From the NCBI RefSeq assembly GCF_017654605.1, contig NZ_CP072113.1, forward strand, positions 434,001 to 498,000: 64,000 nucleotides of DNA, written 5' to 3'. Below the pieces are notes generated by a model that made no database searches, was not told the origin of the DNA, and saw nothing but the letters and a program-made list of their open reading frames with translations. The position numbers were made by a program, and so were the translations under genes. Source of the DNA: Yimella sp. cx-51 (GTDB taxonomy: Bacteria; Actinomycetota; Actinomycetes; Actinomycetales; Dermatophilaceae). Shown one piece after another: positions 36,843-45,195 of the stretch (positions are counted from its first letter, which is position 1; each line of letters begins with the position of its first letter).

Positions 36843-36932
36843 CCCTGCCTGACGCAGGAACTTCTTGGGCGACTGCAGGAACTCCTTGATCTCGCGGAGT
36901 TCTTCGGCGGCCTCGTCAGCTACATCGGAGGT
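36843..36932 (-). pseudogene. Relic of an ftsH gene (30 codons)
   Basis: The minus strand reads TSDVADEAAEELREIKEFLQ followed by SPKKFLRQAG. This matches the conserved segment just before the Walker A motif of the FtsH protease (DVAGxDEAxEELxEIKEFL-x-PxKF) with two residues missing after DVA. Nothing else of FtsH is present: no Walker A follows and there is no start. It is a fossil fragment between a conserved gene pair and the peptide/ABC cassette. Confidence 0.65.
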
Positions 36933-36991
36933 TGAGCAGATACCTGAGCTGGCCGGCCTGAGGACGCATGGTCTGAATCGGGCGAACCTTA

Positions 36992-37011
36992 AAGATTTGG
37001 TAAGAAATCTT
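36992..37011. promoter_or_regulatory. Inverted repeat upstream of peptide/ABC cassette
   Basis: AAGATTT and AAATCTT (seven-base arms, six-base spacer) lie about 65 bases before the peptide start, in an AT-rich stretch unlike its surroundings. The arrangement suits a repressor or activator site. The rest of 36933-37074 holds no further gene I can support. Confidence 0.4.
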
Positions 37012-37074
37012 CTGCCCTCAGGTTTTGGTCTAAGCTCCCATTAACTCAACTTCGGCGGATAAGGGGCGGGGGAA

Positions 37075-37194
37075 GTGAATAGCAGGACCAAAGTACTGAC
37101 GGCGACACTACTTGCTTTTTCGGTGCATTCGTCAGCGCAGGCAGTGCAAATGGCAAATGTCGAGGTTTGGACGGGCGGTGTGTTGCGTGCGTAG
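37075..37194 (+). CDS. Small secreted peptide precursor (39 aa), first gene of ABC cassette
   Basis: A 39-codon frame with GTG start two bases after a GGGGG ribosome site. It encodes a near-ideal Sec signal (NSRTK, hydrophobic VLTATLLAFSV, then HSSAQA) with cleavage after AQA, leaving VQMANVEVWTGGVLRA. It has no Cys or lipobox. Codons such as AAA, GTA, CTA, CTT and TTT are rare in neighbouring genes. Its stop overlaps the start of the ABC ATPase gene by eight bases, so translation is coupled. It might be a peptide signal or toxin, a leader peptide, or the truncated start of a lost gene. No homologue known to me. Confidence 0.55.
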   Translation: MNSRTKVLTATLLAFSVHSSAQAVQMANVEVWTGGVLRA

Positions 37195-37912
37195 GGGAGC
37201 GCCAAGACTTAGCATTTCCTCTTTTCGTTTGTCAGGCGTTTCGTATACATACAAAGGCGGGCGACGGGCGCTGTGGGAGGTCTCCCTTTCCTGGCCGCGC
37301 ACCGGCGTGGTTGCCCTCCTCGGCCCGAACGGATCAGGAAAGTCCACGCTCTTGTCGCTCGTCGTCGGCACGCGCCGACCGTCGTCCGGCACGTTGTCGT
37401 CGACTCCGATGAGCGTCGGTTTTCTACCGCAGGCGGCAACGTGGCCGGGGCGATTCACCGCCCGGGAACTGCTGGCGTACGCAGCGTGGTGGAACAGAGT
37501 GCCGAAAAGCGAGGTGGAAGGCAGGATCTCTTCTGCTGCGGCTGCCCTTGACGTTGAAGACGTGCTTGATCAGCGGATCGGCCAGCTATCGGGCGGCTAT
37601 GTGCGTCGACTCATGGTGGCGCAAGCGGTGGTTCACGCGCCAGAGGTGGTCGTACTCGATGAGCCGAGCGCTGGCCTCGACCCTCGGCAACGGGTAAGGC
37701 TCCGTGAAGCTATTGCCGAACTCGGAAGCGAGCGATTGGTCATCGTCGCAACTCATCTGGTGGAGGACATCGACCAGATCGCCGACCACGTCACGATCCT
37801 GGACGAAGGCGAAGTCGTCGTCGATTCCGGCATGGACCGGATCCGCGCCACTCACGGGAACGCGCCCGGCAGTCCACTGGAGCGGCTGTACCTAGGGGTC
37901 GTGACACGGTGA
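37187..37912 (+). CDS. ABC transporter ATPase of the peptide cassette
   Basis: A 241-residue ATPase. It has Walker A GPNGSGKST (46-54), Q-loop LPQAATWPGRFTARELL, signature QLSGGYVRRLMVAQAVV and Walker B VVLDEPSAGLD. The region resembles ATPases for bacteriocin self-protection or peptide export, but that group is broad. GTG 37187 overlaps the peptide stop and 37912 overlaps the permease GTG (GTGA). The gene moves with its two membrane-protein neighbours. Confidence 0.85.
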   Translation: MRRGAPRLSISSFRLSGVSYTYKGGRRALWEVSLSWPRTGVVALLGPNGSGKSTLLSLVVGTRRPSSGTLSSTPMSVGFLPQAATWPGRFTARELLAYAAWWNRVPKSEVEGRISSAAAALDVEDVLDQRIGQLSGGYVRRLMVAQAVVHAPEVVVLDEPSAGLDPRQRVRLREAIAELGSERLVIVATHLVEDIDQIADHVTILDEGEVVVDSGMDRIRATHGNAPGSPLERLYLGVVTR

Positions 37913-39099
37913 CATCGCCCGTTATTCTGATCGCTGCACGCCGAAGCCTCGGGAAACTGTTCGCCCTGCTCGTGCTACTGGTCGAGGCGGTGGCGCTGTT
38001 CACTCACGGCACGACGTGGACAACGGTGTGGGCGCTGTCGGCATCCCATGTCGCGGGAGGGACGATCATCGTGGGGCCCGTCGTCGCGGCGGCCGGCGCG
38101 GCGGCATTCGTGGAGCGATCACGCCGGGAAGGTCTCGTGCCTGAGCACGCACTATCGCGTGACACCCTTGTGCGTTTCTCGGTGCTGCTCTGCTGGATGT
38201 TCGCCGCGCACCTGGCGGCCGTGGTCGTTGCGTACGTCCTCACTGCGGTTGTGCACGGCGGCGTCGGACCGTATGACCTTCGCTTGATTTCGCTGAGTTT
38301 CGTTGTACTGACCTGTTACTGCGCGCTCGGCGCACTTGCTGGAACGCTGTTCCCGTCCTGGCCGACAGTGCCGATCACGGCCATTGGCTGCTACCTGTTG
38401 GCGGCATTCACCTCGATCCCGCCCACAAAGGTGATCGTGGGTGGTGCGCAGGGTGTGGGCGGAATGCTGGGCCAGGAGTACCGCGCAGATGGGCTGGCGG
38501 TGCAGGCGTTGTGGTTCATCAGCATCGCGGTCGTATTGAGCGCCTTGCTGCTGTCGGCTCGGAGCCGCTTGGCACGCTGCGTCGCGTTGCTCGCCGCTCT
38601 CGGCGTCGCTGTCGCGGCCACTTTGACCATGCCCGGTGACACCTTGCGACCCCGTGCGAATGTCGCCTTGGTGTGTCGAGACCGAGTCTGCGTCGACAAG
38701 GAAGTTGCGGAAGAGGTCGCGCCCGTGGAGAAAGCCGTCCGGCCGCTTTTGCTGGAGTCGGATCGACTGGCGTCAAGTGTCGGTGGTGCGGAATCCGTAC
38801 GCCAGGTCGTCGCTGTCTACCCATTTCGGACCACGCCTGGTCAGGTCGCGATCGGATGGGCAGAGGAGCCTCCCCATGTTGATCCGCAGGCGACGGCGTG
38901 GTCACTCATTCAGGCAATTTCCGGCTGTAGCGAGCGCCAAGCTGGGGAGCGACCAGCTCCGATGCAGACGGCATCGAGTTGGCTCCTCCATGCGGCGGGG
39001 ATCGATTCCACCGTCATTGGCCCTGGCGGCCCGGTCCCTAGCCCCACGCAGGCGGAAGGCAAGCAAGCCCTTGGCCGCCTTGTGGCGGATTGCCGATGA
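37909..39099 (+). CDS. Membrane protein (putative ABC permease) with extracellular C-terminal domain
   Basis: A 396-residue protein I do not recognise. The first 240 residues have about six membrane spans like an ABC-2 permease. After LARCVALLAALGVAVAATLT comes a 150-residue soluble part with three Cys (VCRDRVCVDKE, SGCSERQ) that should face outside. Such an extracytoplasmic appendage is unusual for ABC-2 permeases and could bind a peptide. It overlaps the flanking genes by four bases on each side. Confidence 0.75.
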   Translation: MTSPVILIAARRSLGKLFALLVLLVEAVALFTHGTTWTTVWALSASHVAGGTIIVGPVVAAAGAAAFVERSRREGLVPEHALSRDTLVRFSVLLCWMFAAHLAAVVVAYVLTAVVHGGVGPYDLRLISLSFVVLTCYCALGALAGTLFPSWPTVPITAIGCYLLAAFTSIPPTKVIVGGAQGVGGMLGQEYRADGLAVQALWFISIAVVLSALLLSARSRLARCVALLAALGVAVAATLTMPGDTLRPRANVALVCRDRVCVDKEVAEEVAPVEKAVRPLLLESDRLASSVGGAESVRQVVAVYPFRTTPGQVAIGWAEEPPHVDPQATAWSLIQAISGCSERQAGERPAPMQTASSWLLHAAGIDSTVIGPGGPVPSPTQAEGKQALGRLVADCR

Positions 39100-39698
39100 A
39101 AGGCCTGCTCCTGTTTGCCCGTGCGCGAAACGGGTGGTGGCTACTTCCTCTTGCCCTGCTGGGTTTCGCACTCGCCCGCTGGGCACCGCAGAGCCTCGTC
39201 GCATCGCCGGTCGGAATGTCAACGATGTACTCCCCGGCGCTGGTGTGGTGCGGGCTGCCCGGGGCTCTCGGATATCTCGCGCTGCGACAGCCTGGGTTCG
39301 ACATGGAACTTCGCACGCAATTCTTGGTCCGGGTGCGTGCCCTCTGGTGGGTGATTGTCGTGTGCTGCCTCACCGTTCCGGCTGCCCTGGCCGTGCTGCC
39401 GTCGCTGTCTTTGCCGGCCGTGCAAGCACGAAACTCGTTGCTGCTTGTCGGAATCGGCTACTGGACTGTGCGTGCACTCGGCTACGAATTCGGATGGGTC
39501 CTCAGCACTGTGACGCTCGGGACGACGGTTTTCTTCGGCACGACCAATACTCTGGGGGAGCCTGCATGGTGGGCCTTTCTCCTGTGGCCCATAACGAGTT
39601 CATACTCGTGGTTGCTCACGGGAGTTATCGCAGGATCGGCATGGCTGGCCTATGCGCTACGCGACGTGCAGCGGCCATGGGTCAGCGTTGCCAGCTGA
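39096..39698 (+). CDS. Six-span membrane protein of the peptide cassette
   Basis: A 200-residue integral membrane protein with about six hydrophobic segments and a high Trp content (GWWLLPLALLGFALARWAP, ALWWVIVVC, AWWAFLLWP). The start overlaps the preceding stop (ATGA). No family recognised. It may be a second permease half or an accessory immunity protein; neither can be shown here. Confidence 0.72.
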   Translation: MKGLLLFARARNGWWLLPLALLGFALARWAPQSLVASPVGMSTMYSPALVWCGLPGALGYLALRQPGFDMELRTQFLVRVRALWWVIVVCCLTVPAALAVLPSLSLPAVQARNSLLLVGIGYWTVRALGYEFGWVLSTVTLGTTVFFGTTNTLGEPAWWAFLLWPITSSYSWLLTGVIAGSAWLAYALRDVQRPWVSVAS

Positions 39699-39790
39699 TG
39701 TCTCAACTGGAGCCTGTCGTGCACTGAGGGCTGGACGGGCCCTGATGCGATGGGGCACTCCGGTCTTGAATTCGCGCTAGGTTCACATGC

Positions 39791-41464
39791 GTGACCGGGA
39801 TCTTCGATGCGTACCAGACGCGCCCGAACACCTTTGACGAGATGTTCACCGAGTCGGGTGAGACCCGGGCGGCGTACGCGGGGGTGCGGCGGCAGGTCGA
39901 ACACCTCGCGCCGAGCGACGTTCGCACACGGGCCGACTACCTCTCTCACACCTATCTCGACCAGGGCGTGACCTTCGACATCGGCGGTGAGGAACGACCC
40001 TTCCCGGTCGACATCGTCCCCAGGCTCATCGACAACCAGGCCTGGTCGGTCGTCGATGCCGGTGTGGCCCAACGAGTTCGGGCGCTCGAGGCGTTCCTGG
40101 CCGATATCTACGGTGAGGGCCAGGTGTTCAACGACGGCGTCATCCCGCGCAGCGTCGTCACCAGTAGCCCGCACTTCCTGCGCGCTGCCAAGGGCATCAA
40201 CCCGCCGGCCGGCGTGCGCGTGCACGTGTCGGGCATCGATCTCATCCGCGATGCCAAGGGCGACTTCCGGGTGTTGGAGGACAACGTGCGCATCCCTTCC
40301 GGGGTGTCGTACGTGATGACCAATCGGCGGGCGATGTCGGCGGCGCTGCCCGAGGCCTTCGCGCACCACCGCATCCGCCCGGTCACGCAGTATCCCGGCA
40401 AATTGCTTGCGGCGTTGCGCGCCTGCGCACCCTCGGGCGCCGGCGCCGGAGACCCGACGGTCGTCGTCCTGTCGCCCGGGTCGTACAACGCCGCCTACTT
40501 CGAGCACGCACTGCTCGCCCGGTTGATGGGTGTGCGTCTGGTGGAAGGTCGCGACCTCGTGGCTCAAGCCGGACGCGTGAGCGTGCGCACCACCAATGGC
40601 CTGGTGCCGGTGCACGTCATCTATCGCCGGGTCGACGACGACTTCCTCGACCCTGTTCATTTCAAACGTGATTCGGTGCTCGGCGTGCCCGGCCTTCTAA
40701 ACGCCGCCCGCCGCGGAAATGTCACGATCGCCAACGCGGTCGGCAACGGTGTCGCCGACGACAAGCTGGTCTACACCTACGTCCCTGACCTCATCCGCTA
40801 CTACCTCGCGCAGGAGCCGATCCTGCCCAATGTCGATACGTGGCGGATGGAAGATCCGGAGCATCGGGAGCAGGTGCTCGACCGGCTCGGCGAACTCGTC
40901 GTCAAACCGGTCGACGGCGCCGGCGGCAAGGGCATCGTCATCGGCCCCCGAGCAACGCAGCAGGAGTTGGACGCGTTACGTGCCCGTTTGTTGGACGACC
41001 CGCGGGGCTGGATCGCCCAGCCCGTCGTCCAGCTCAGCACGGTGCCGACGCTGATCGGAGATCAACTCGCGCCACGCCACGTCGATCTGCGCCCGTTCGC
41101 GATCAACGACGGAGACAAGGTGTGGGTGCTGCCCGGAGGCCTCACCCGCGTCGCCCTGCCCGAGGGAGAGTTGATCGTCAACTCCAGCCAGGGCGGAGGC
41201 TCGAAGGACACCTGGGTGCTGGCCCCCGAGCCGGGCGATCCGGTACGTACCGCTGAGCAGGCACACGACGCGTCGGTGCTGCACCCGGCGCATCGCACCG
41301 CCCGCGCCGCTGCACTGCGCGAAGGCGGGACGACTGACGAGCCCGCGTCCGAATCGACGATGGTGAGCACGCAGAGCCAGTCGCAAAGCCAGAGTCAGTC
41401 GGGCTCGCAGACCCAGTCTCAGAGTCAGTCGTCCGGCGCACCTTCGGACGGGGGAATCCGCTGA
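39791..41464 (+). CDS. Circularly permuted ATP-grasp protein
   Basis: A 557-residue protein of the type-2 circularly permuted ATP-grasp family. Landmarks are FDEMFTESGETRAAY at the start, LEDNVRIPSGVSYVMTNR, VVVLSPGSYNAAYFEHALLA, VYTYVPDLIRYYL and LVVKPVDGAGGKGIVIGP. The family is thought to form peptide-like bonds and is nearly always followed by alpha-E and transglutaminase-fold genes, as here. The last 40 residues hold a Gln/Ser repeat tail. GTG start. Substrate unknown. Confidence 0.92.
   Translation: MTGIFDAYQTRPNTFDEMFTESGETRAAYAGVRRQVEHLAPSDVRTRADYLSHTYLDQGVTFDIGGEERPFPVDIVPRLIDNQAWSVVDAGVAQRVRALEAFLADIYGEGQVFNDGVIPRSVVTSSPHFLRAAKGINPPAGVRVHVSGIDLIRDAKGDFRVLEDNVRIPSGVSYVMTNRRAMSAALPEAFAHHRIRPVTQYPGKLLAALRACAPSGAGAGDPTVVVLSPGSYNAAYFEHALLARLMGVRLVEGRDLVAQAGRVSVRTTNGLVPVHVIYRRVDDDFLDPVHFKRDSVLGVPGLLNAARRGNVTIANAVGNGVADDKLVYTYVPDLIRYYLAQEPILPNVDTWRMEDPEHREQVLDRLGELVVKPVDGAGGKGIVIGPRATQQELDALRARLLDDPRGWIAQPVVQLSTVPTLIGDQLAPRHVDLRPFAINDGDKVWVLPGGLTRVALPEGELIVNSSQGGGSKDTWVLAPEPGDPVRTAEQAHDASVLHPAHRTARAAALREGGTTDEPASESTMVSTQSQSQSQSQSGSQTQSQSQSSGAPSDGGIR
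41345..41435 (+). repeat. Gln/Ser repeat tract in the ATP-grasp C-terminus
   Basis: Repeated CAG-AGT/CAG-TCG-type hexamers encode about ten Gln-Ser pairs (STQSQSQSQSQSGS and TQSQSQSQSS). Low-complexity DNA of this sort can vary in copy number without shifting the frame. Confidence 0.8.
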
Positions 41465-42390
41465 TGCTCAGTCGAATTGCGGAGTCGCTCTTCTGGATCG
41501 GCCGGTACGTCGAGCGGGCCGAAGCCACTGCGCGCATCCTCGACGTGCACCTGCAAGTGCTCGTCGAAGACCCGGTGCTCGACCGCGATGCAGCCTGTCG
41601 TTCGCTGCTTGCGGCCATGGCCGTCGAATGGGAGGGACCGGCCGACGTCGCCGACGTACTGCGGGTGCTGCTCAGCGACGCCCAGTCGCCGTCGGCCATC
41701 GCGTACGCGCTCAGCATGGCCCGTGACAACGCCCGCCGGTCGCGCGAGATCGTCTCCACCGAGCTGTGGGAAGCGCTCAACACCACCCATCTGCTGGTCG
41801 CCAACGGGCAACTGGGCCGCATGCGGCCCTCGGACGCCTTCCGCCTGGTGCGCGAGCGCACCAACATGATCGCCGCGCTCGCCAACAGCACCCAGAGCCA
41901 TGACGACGGGTGGCAGTTCATCAAGCTCGGCGGAATGATCGAGCGGGTCGACATGACAGCCCGGATGATTCTGATGACCACCTACGGCACGGGTTCGGCG
42001 GCGTCCTGGCAGGTCACGCTCCGGGCTTGCGGCGCATCGCATGCCTTCACCCGTGCGTATCGCGGCTCGGAGTCGCCTCGCGCCGCCGCCGAGTTCCTGT
42101 TGCAGGACAGGCTCTTTCCGCGCTCGGTCTCGTTCGCGTTGGCCGAGGTGGCGACCTGCCTCGACCGGCTCGATCCGAAGGCGCGCCGCATCGGCTTCTC
42201 CGGTGATGCCAAGCGGATCGTCGGGCAGGCGCTTGCACGTCTGGAGTACCGCTCGATCAGCGAACTGCTGGGTGACGTACGCGGTGAGATGGAGCAGCTG
42301 CAGCGGGTCGGCGTGCAGGCGACCGAGGCCGTGTCGAAGCGATATTTCGAGGGTGCAATCCCTCCCGAGTGGCTGCGAGGTGGATCGTGA
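41464..42390 (+). CDS. Alpha-E domain protein
   Basis: A 308-residue all-helical alpha-E protein (MLSRIAESLFWIGRYVERAEATARILDVHL, AYALSMARDNARRSREIVS). It always accompanies the permuted ATP-grasp proteins and probably binds them or their substrate. It begins at the ATP-grasp stop (TGATG) and overlaps the transglutaminase-fold gene by four bases. Confidence 0.93.
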   Translation: MLSRIAESLFWIGRYVERAEATARILDVHLQVLVEDPVLDRDAACRSLLAAMAVEWEGPADVADVLRVLLSDAQSPSAIAYALSMARDNARRSREIVSTELWEALNTTHLLVANGQLGRMRPSDAFRLVRERTNMIAALANSTQSHDDGWQFIKLGGMIERVDMTARMILMTTYGTGSAASWQVTLRACGASHAFTRAYRGSESPRAAAEFLLQDRLFPRSVSFALAEVATCLDRLDPKARRIGFSGDAKRIVGQALARLEYRSISELLGDVRGEMEQLQRVGVQATEAVSKRYFEGAIPPEWLRGGS

Positions 42391-43232
42391 GCGTCACCCT
42401 GCGATTGGTGCATCGCGCCGGATACACCTATTCGGGTCCGTCGATCGCGTCGTACAACGAGGCGCGGATGATCCCCAAGTCGACTGCTGCCCAGACCGTT
42501 TCGCACACGCGGATGGAGATCACGCCCACTCCTTGGCAGGACTCCTGGACCGACTACTGGGGCACGAATGTCACCACCTTCGAGATCCACGAGCCGCACG
42601 ACGAACTCAAGGTCGTGTCGATCAGCACGGTGACCGTGCACCGCACCCCGCGTGCGCCTGGTGATCTCGACTGGACTGTGCTCGCGCAGCCCGAGCTCAC
42701 CGACCAGTTCGGTGAGTACCTCGAACTTGCCGGGGCCACGCACTCCGGAACAGATCTGACCCGTGCTGCTGCGCAACTGCGAGACGGCTGCGAGAGCCCG
42801 TCCGCCTATGTGGACGCTGTGCTCGAGCTGTTACACCAGCGCCAGCCGTACGCCTCCGACCGTGCCGCCCACCTTCCCTCGGCAGATGTCGCATGGGAGC
42901 AGCGCAGTGGCAACGCCATCGACCTCGCCCATGTCACCCTCGCCATGCTGCGCACCGCGGGAATCCCGGCGCGGTTCGTCGCCGGGTATCGGTTGAGCGA
43001 AACCGACGCCGAGGTGGGCGACGTGATCACCGGCTTCGGTCACGCATGGGTGGAGTGGTGGGACGGCAGTTGGTGTGCTGTCGACCCGGCGCTGCGTTGC
43101 GCACCCGACGACTTCTACATTGAAGTGGCACACGGCCGTGACTATTCGGACGTCGTGCCGCTGCGGGGCATCTTCACCGGCACCCCCGGCAGCAAGATGT
43201 TTGTCACGGTGGAGATCAGCCGGTTGGCCTGA
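42387..43232 (+). CDS. Transglutaminase-fold protein lacking the catalytic Cys
   Basis: A 281-residue protein with the bacterial transglutaminase-like N-terminal beta domain and core. The core reads GNAIDLAHVTLAMLRTAGIP, then GYRL, GHAWVEWWDGSW and AVDPALR. In active members the first motif is G-x-C-Q-D-x-A-H; here the Cys position is Ala177, although His219 and Asp233 remain. The codon is GCC, so it is not a one-base error. It may be a non-catalytic partner of the ATP-grasp and alpha-E proteins. GTG start overlapping the alpha-E stop. Confidence 0.88.
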   Translation: MSVTLRLVHRAGYTYSGPSIASYNEARMIPKSTAAQTVSHTRMEITPTPWQDSWTDYWGTNVTTFEIHEPHDELKVVSISTVTVHRTPRAPGDLDWTVLAQPELTDQFGEYLELAGATHSGTDLTRAAAQLRDGCESPSAYVDAVLELLHQRQPYASDRAAHLPSADVAWEQRSGNAIDLAHVTLAMLRTAGIPARFVAGYRLSETDAEVGDVITGFGHAWVEWWDGSWCAVDPALRCAPDDFYIEVAHGRDYSDVVPLRGIFTGTPGSKMFVTVEISRLA

Positions 43233-43261
43233 TCCCGACTCGAAATCCAAGGAGATCTCAA

Positions 43262-44215
43262 GTGCTCGATCCGAAGGCCGCACTCCGCCAGGGTCTGATG
43301 GGCCTGAGCAGGAGCACCAAGGTGCGCGACGTCGTGGAGAAGGCGCCGATCAGCCGTGACGTGGTGAACCGTTTTGTCGCCGGCACCACCACCTCGGACG
43401 CCGTCCGCACCGCCCGCGAACTCGACGGCACCGGACGCCTGGTGACCATCGACTTCCTCGGCGAAGACACCCTCGACCGCGCCCAGGCGATCGCCACCCG
43501 TGACGCCTACCTCGACCTGCTCGCCGACCTTGCTGACGCCGGCCTCTCCGACGGCGGACGCGTCGAGGTCAGTCTGAAGCTCAGCGCACTCGGTCAGGCG
43601 TTGCCGCGCGACGGACGCAAGATCTCCCTCGATTACGCGCGCTCGGTGTGCGAAGCTGCGGCGATCGCCGACACCACGGTCACCCTCGACATGGAAGACC
43701 ACACCACGACGGACGCCACCCTGGAAACCCTCGCGGCACTGCGCAAGGACTTCCCGCAGACCGGCGCAGTGCTGCAGGCCTACCTGCGCCGCACCGAAGC
43801 TGATTGTCGCGACCTTGCGTACGCAGGCAGCCGGGTGCGCTTGTGCAAGGGCGCCTACGCCGAGCCGTCCTCGGTGGCCTTCGCCGACAAGGGCGAGGTC
43901 GACATGAACTACGTGAAGTGCCTGCGGGTGCTCATGGAGGGCGAGGGCTACCCGATGGTGGCCAGCCACGATCCGCGCATCATCCAGATCGCGGGATCGC
44001 TGGCCGACAAGAACCTCCGGGCACCAGAATCCTTCGAGTTCCAGATGCTCTACGGCATCCGGCCCAAGGAGCAACAGCGCCTCGCCGATGCCGGTCATCG
44101 CATGCGGGTCTACGTGCCTTTCGGTGACGAGTGGTACGGCTATCTCATGCGACGCATGGCCGAGCGTCCGGCGAACACCGCGTTCTTCGTCCGCGCGCTC
44201 ACCAGCCGCTCCTGA
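43262..44215 (+). CDS. Proline dehydrogenase
   Basis: A 317-residue monofunctional FAD-dependent proline dehydrogenase. It has VTLDMEDHTTTD, AVLQAYLRRTEADC, RLCKGAYAEP (Lys near FAD) and the C-terminal EFQMLYGIRPKEQQRLADAGHRMRVYVPFGDEWYGYLMRRMAERPAN. It oxidises proline to pyrroline-5-carboxylate. A clear AGGAGA ribosome site precedes the GTG. The next gene, proC, runs the opposite reaction from the same intermediate. Confidence 0.95.
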   Translation: MLDPKAALRQGLMGLSRSTKVRDVVEKAPISRDVVNRFVAGTTTSDAVRTARELDGTGRLVTIDFLGEDTLDRAQAIATRDAYLDLLADLADAGLSDGGRVEVSLKLSALGQALPRDGRKISLDYARSVCEAAAIADTTVTLDMEDHTTTDATLETLAALRKDFPQTGAVLQAYLRRTEADCRDLAYAGSRVRLCKGAYAEPSSVAFADKGEVDMNYVKCLRVLMEGEGYPMVASHDPRIIQIAGSLADKNLRAPESFEFQMLYGIRPKEQQRLADAGHRMRVYVPFGDEWYGYLMRRMAERPANTAFFVRALTSRS

Positions 44216-44236
44216 ACTGCCCGAAAGAGGTCACTG

Positions 44237-45070
44237 TTGTCGCACAGAGCACGCTCCCACGCGCCGGAGCCCCGTCGTCTCGCCCTGCTCGGGGCGGGCG
44301 TGATGGGGGAGGCGCTGCTGGCCGGACTGCTGCGTAGCGGTCAGCCCGCCGATCTGGTCACCGTCAACGATCGGCACGCACCGCGCGCTCAGCAGATCGT
44401 CGATGAGTACGGCGTCCACGCTGCTACTGCGCCCGATGCTGTCGCGGACGCCGACACCGTGGTGCTCGCTGTGAAACCCCAGGACATGGAAGCGCTGCTG
44501 GGGCAGATCAGCGGACGCCTACGCCCAGGTGCGCTCGTGGTCTCGATCGCCGCCGGCATCACCAACGCCTATCTCGAGGCTCGGCTCCCCGATGGCACCG
44601 CCGTCGCCCGCGTCATGCCCAACACTCCCGCGCTGGTCGACCGCGGCATGTCGGCGATCAGCCCCGGCACCCATTGCACCGAGGACGACCTGGCCGAGGC
44701 CGCGCGCCTGCTGGAGGGCTGCGGGAAGGTCGTGACGCTCGCCGAGAAGCACATGGACGCCGTCACCGCGATCAGCGGCAGCGGGCCCGCCTACATCTTC
44801 TACGTCGTCGAGGCCATGATCGAAGCGGGCGTGCTGCTCGGGCTGCCGCGTGCGACCTCGACCGAGTTGGTCGTGCAGACCGTGGTCGGCGCCGCGACGA
44901 TGCTGCAGGAAACCGGCGAGCACCCCACCGTCCTGCGGGAGCAGGTGTCATCCCCGGGCGGCACGACGATGGCGGCCGTGCGGCAGTTGGACGATCACAA
45001 GGTGCGGGCCGCGCTGATGACTGCGATCGAAGCCGCCGCCCAGCGTTCGGCCCAGTTGGCTCAGGGCTGA
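44237..45070 (+). CDS. proC: Pyrroline-5-carboxylate reductase
   Basis: A 277-residue ProC. It has the NADPH loop LLGAGVMGEAL, the PNTPALVDRGMSAI motif and the proline-binding signature SGSGPAYIFYVVEAM through EQVSSPGGTTMAAV. It catalyses the last step of proline synthesis. The start appears to be TTG (44237), with GAAAGAGG upstream; no ATG or GTG fits before the nucleotide-binding loop with a good ribosome site. Pairing with proline dehydrogenase suggests shared control of proline level. Confidence 0.95.
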   Translation: MSHRARSHAPEPRRLALLGAGVMGEALLAGLLRSGQPADLVTVNDRHAPRAQQIVDEYGVHAATAPDAVADADTVVLAVKPQDMEALLGQISGRLRPGALVVSIAAGITNAYLEARLPDGTAVARVMPNTPALVDRGMSAISPGTHCTEDDLAEAARLLEGCGKVVTLAEKHMDAVTAISGSGPAYIFYVVEAMIEAGVLLGLPRATSTELVVQTVVGAATMLQETGEHPTVLREQVSSPGGTTMAAVRQLDDHKVRAALMTAIEAAAQRSAQLAQG

Positions 45071-45195
45071 TCAGCCGCAACCTGTCCGCAGGGGTGGACG
45101 ACGCGCTCACGCTCGCAGCGAGGCGGTTAGGCTGGGCACGACAGACCACCCTCCCGGTCATCGGGGAGATACACCGGCATGGAAAGGTGGCTTAC

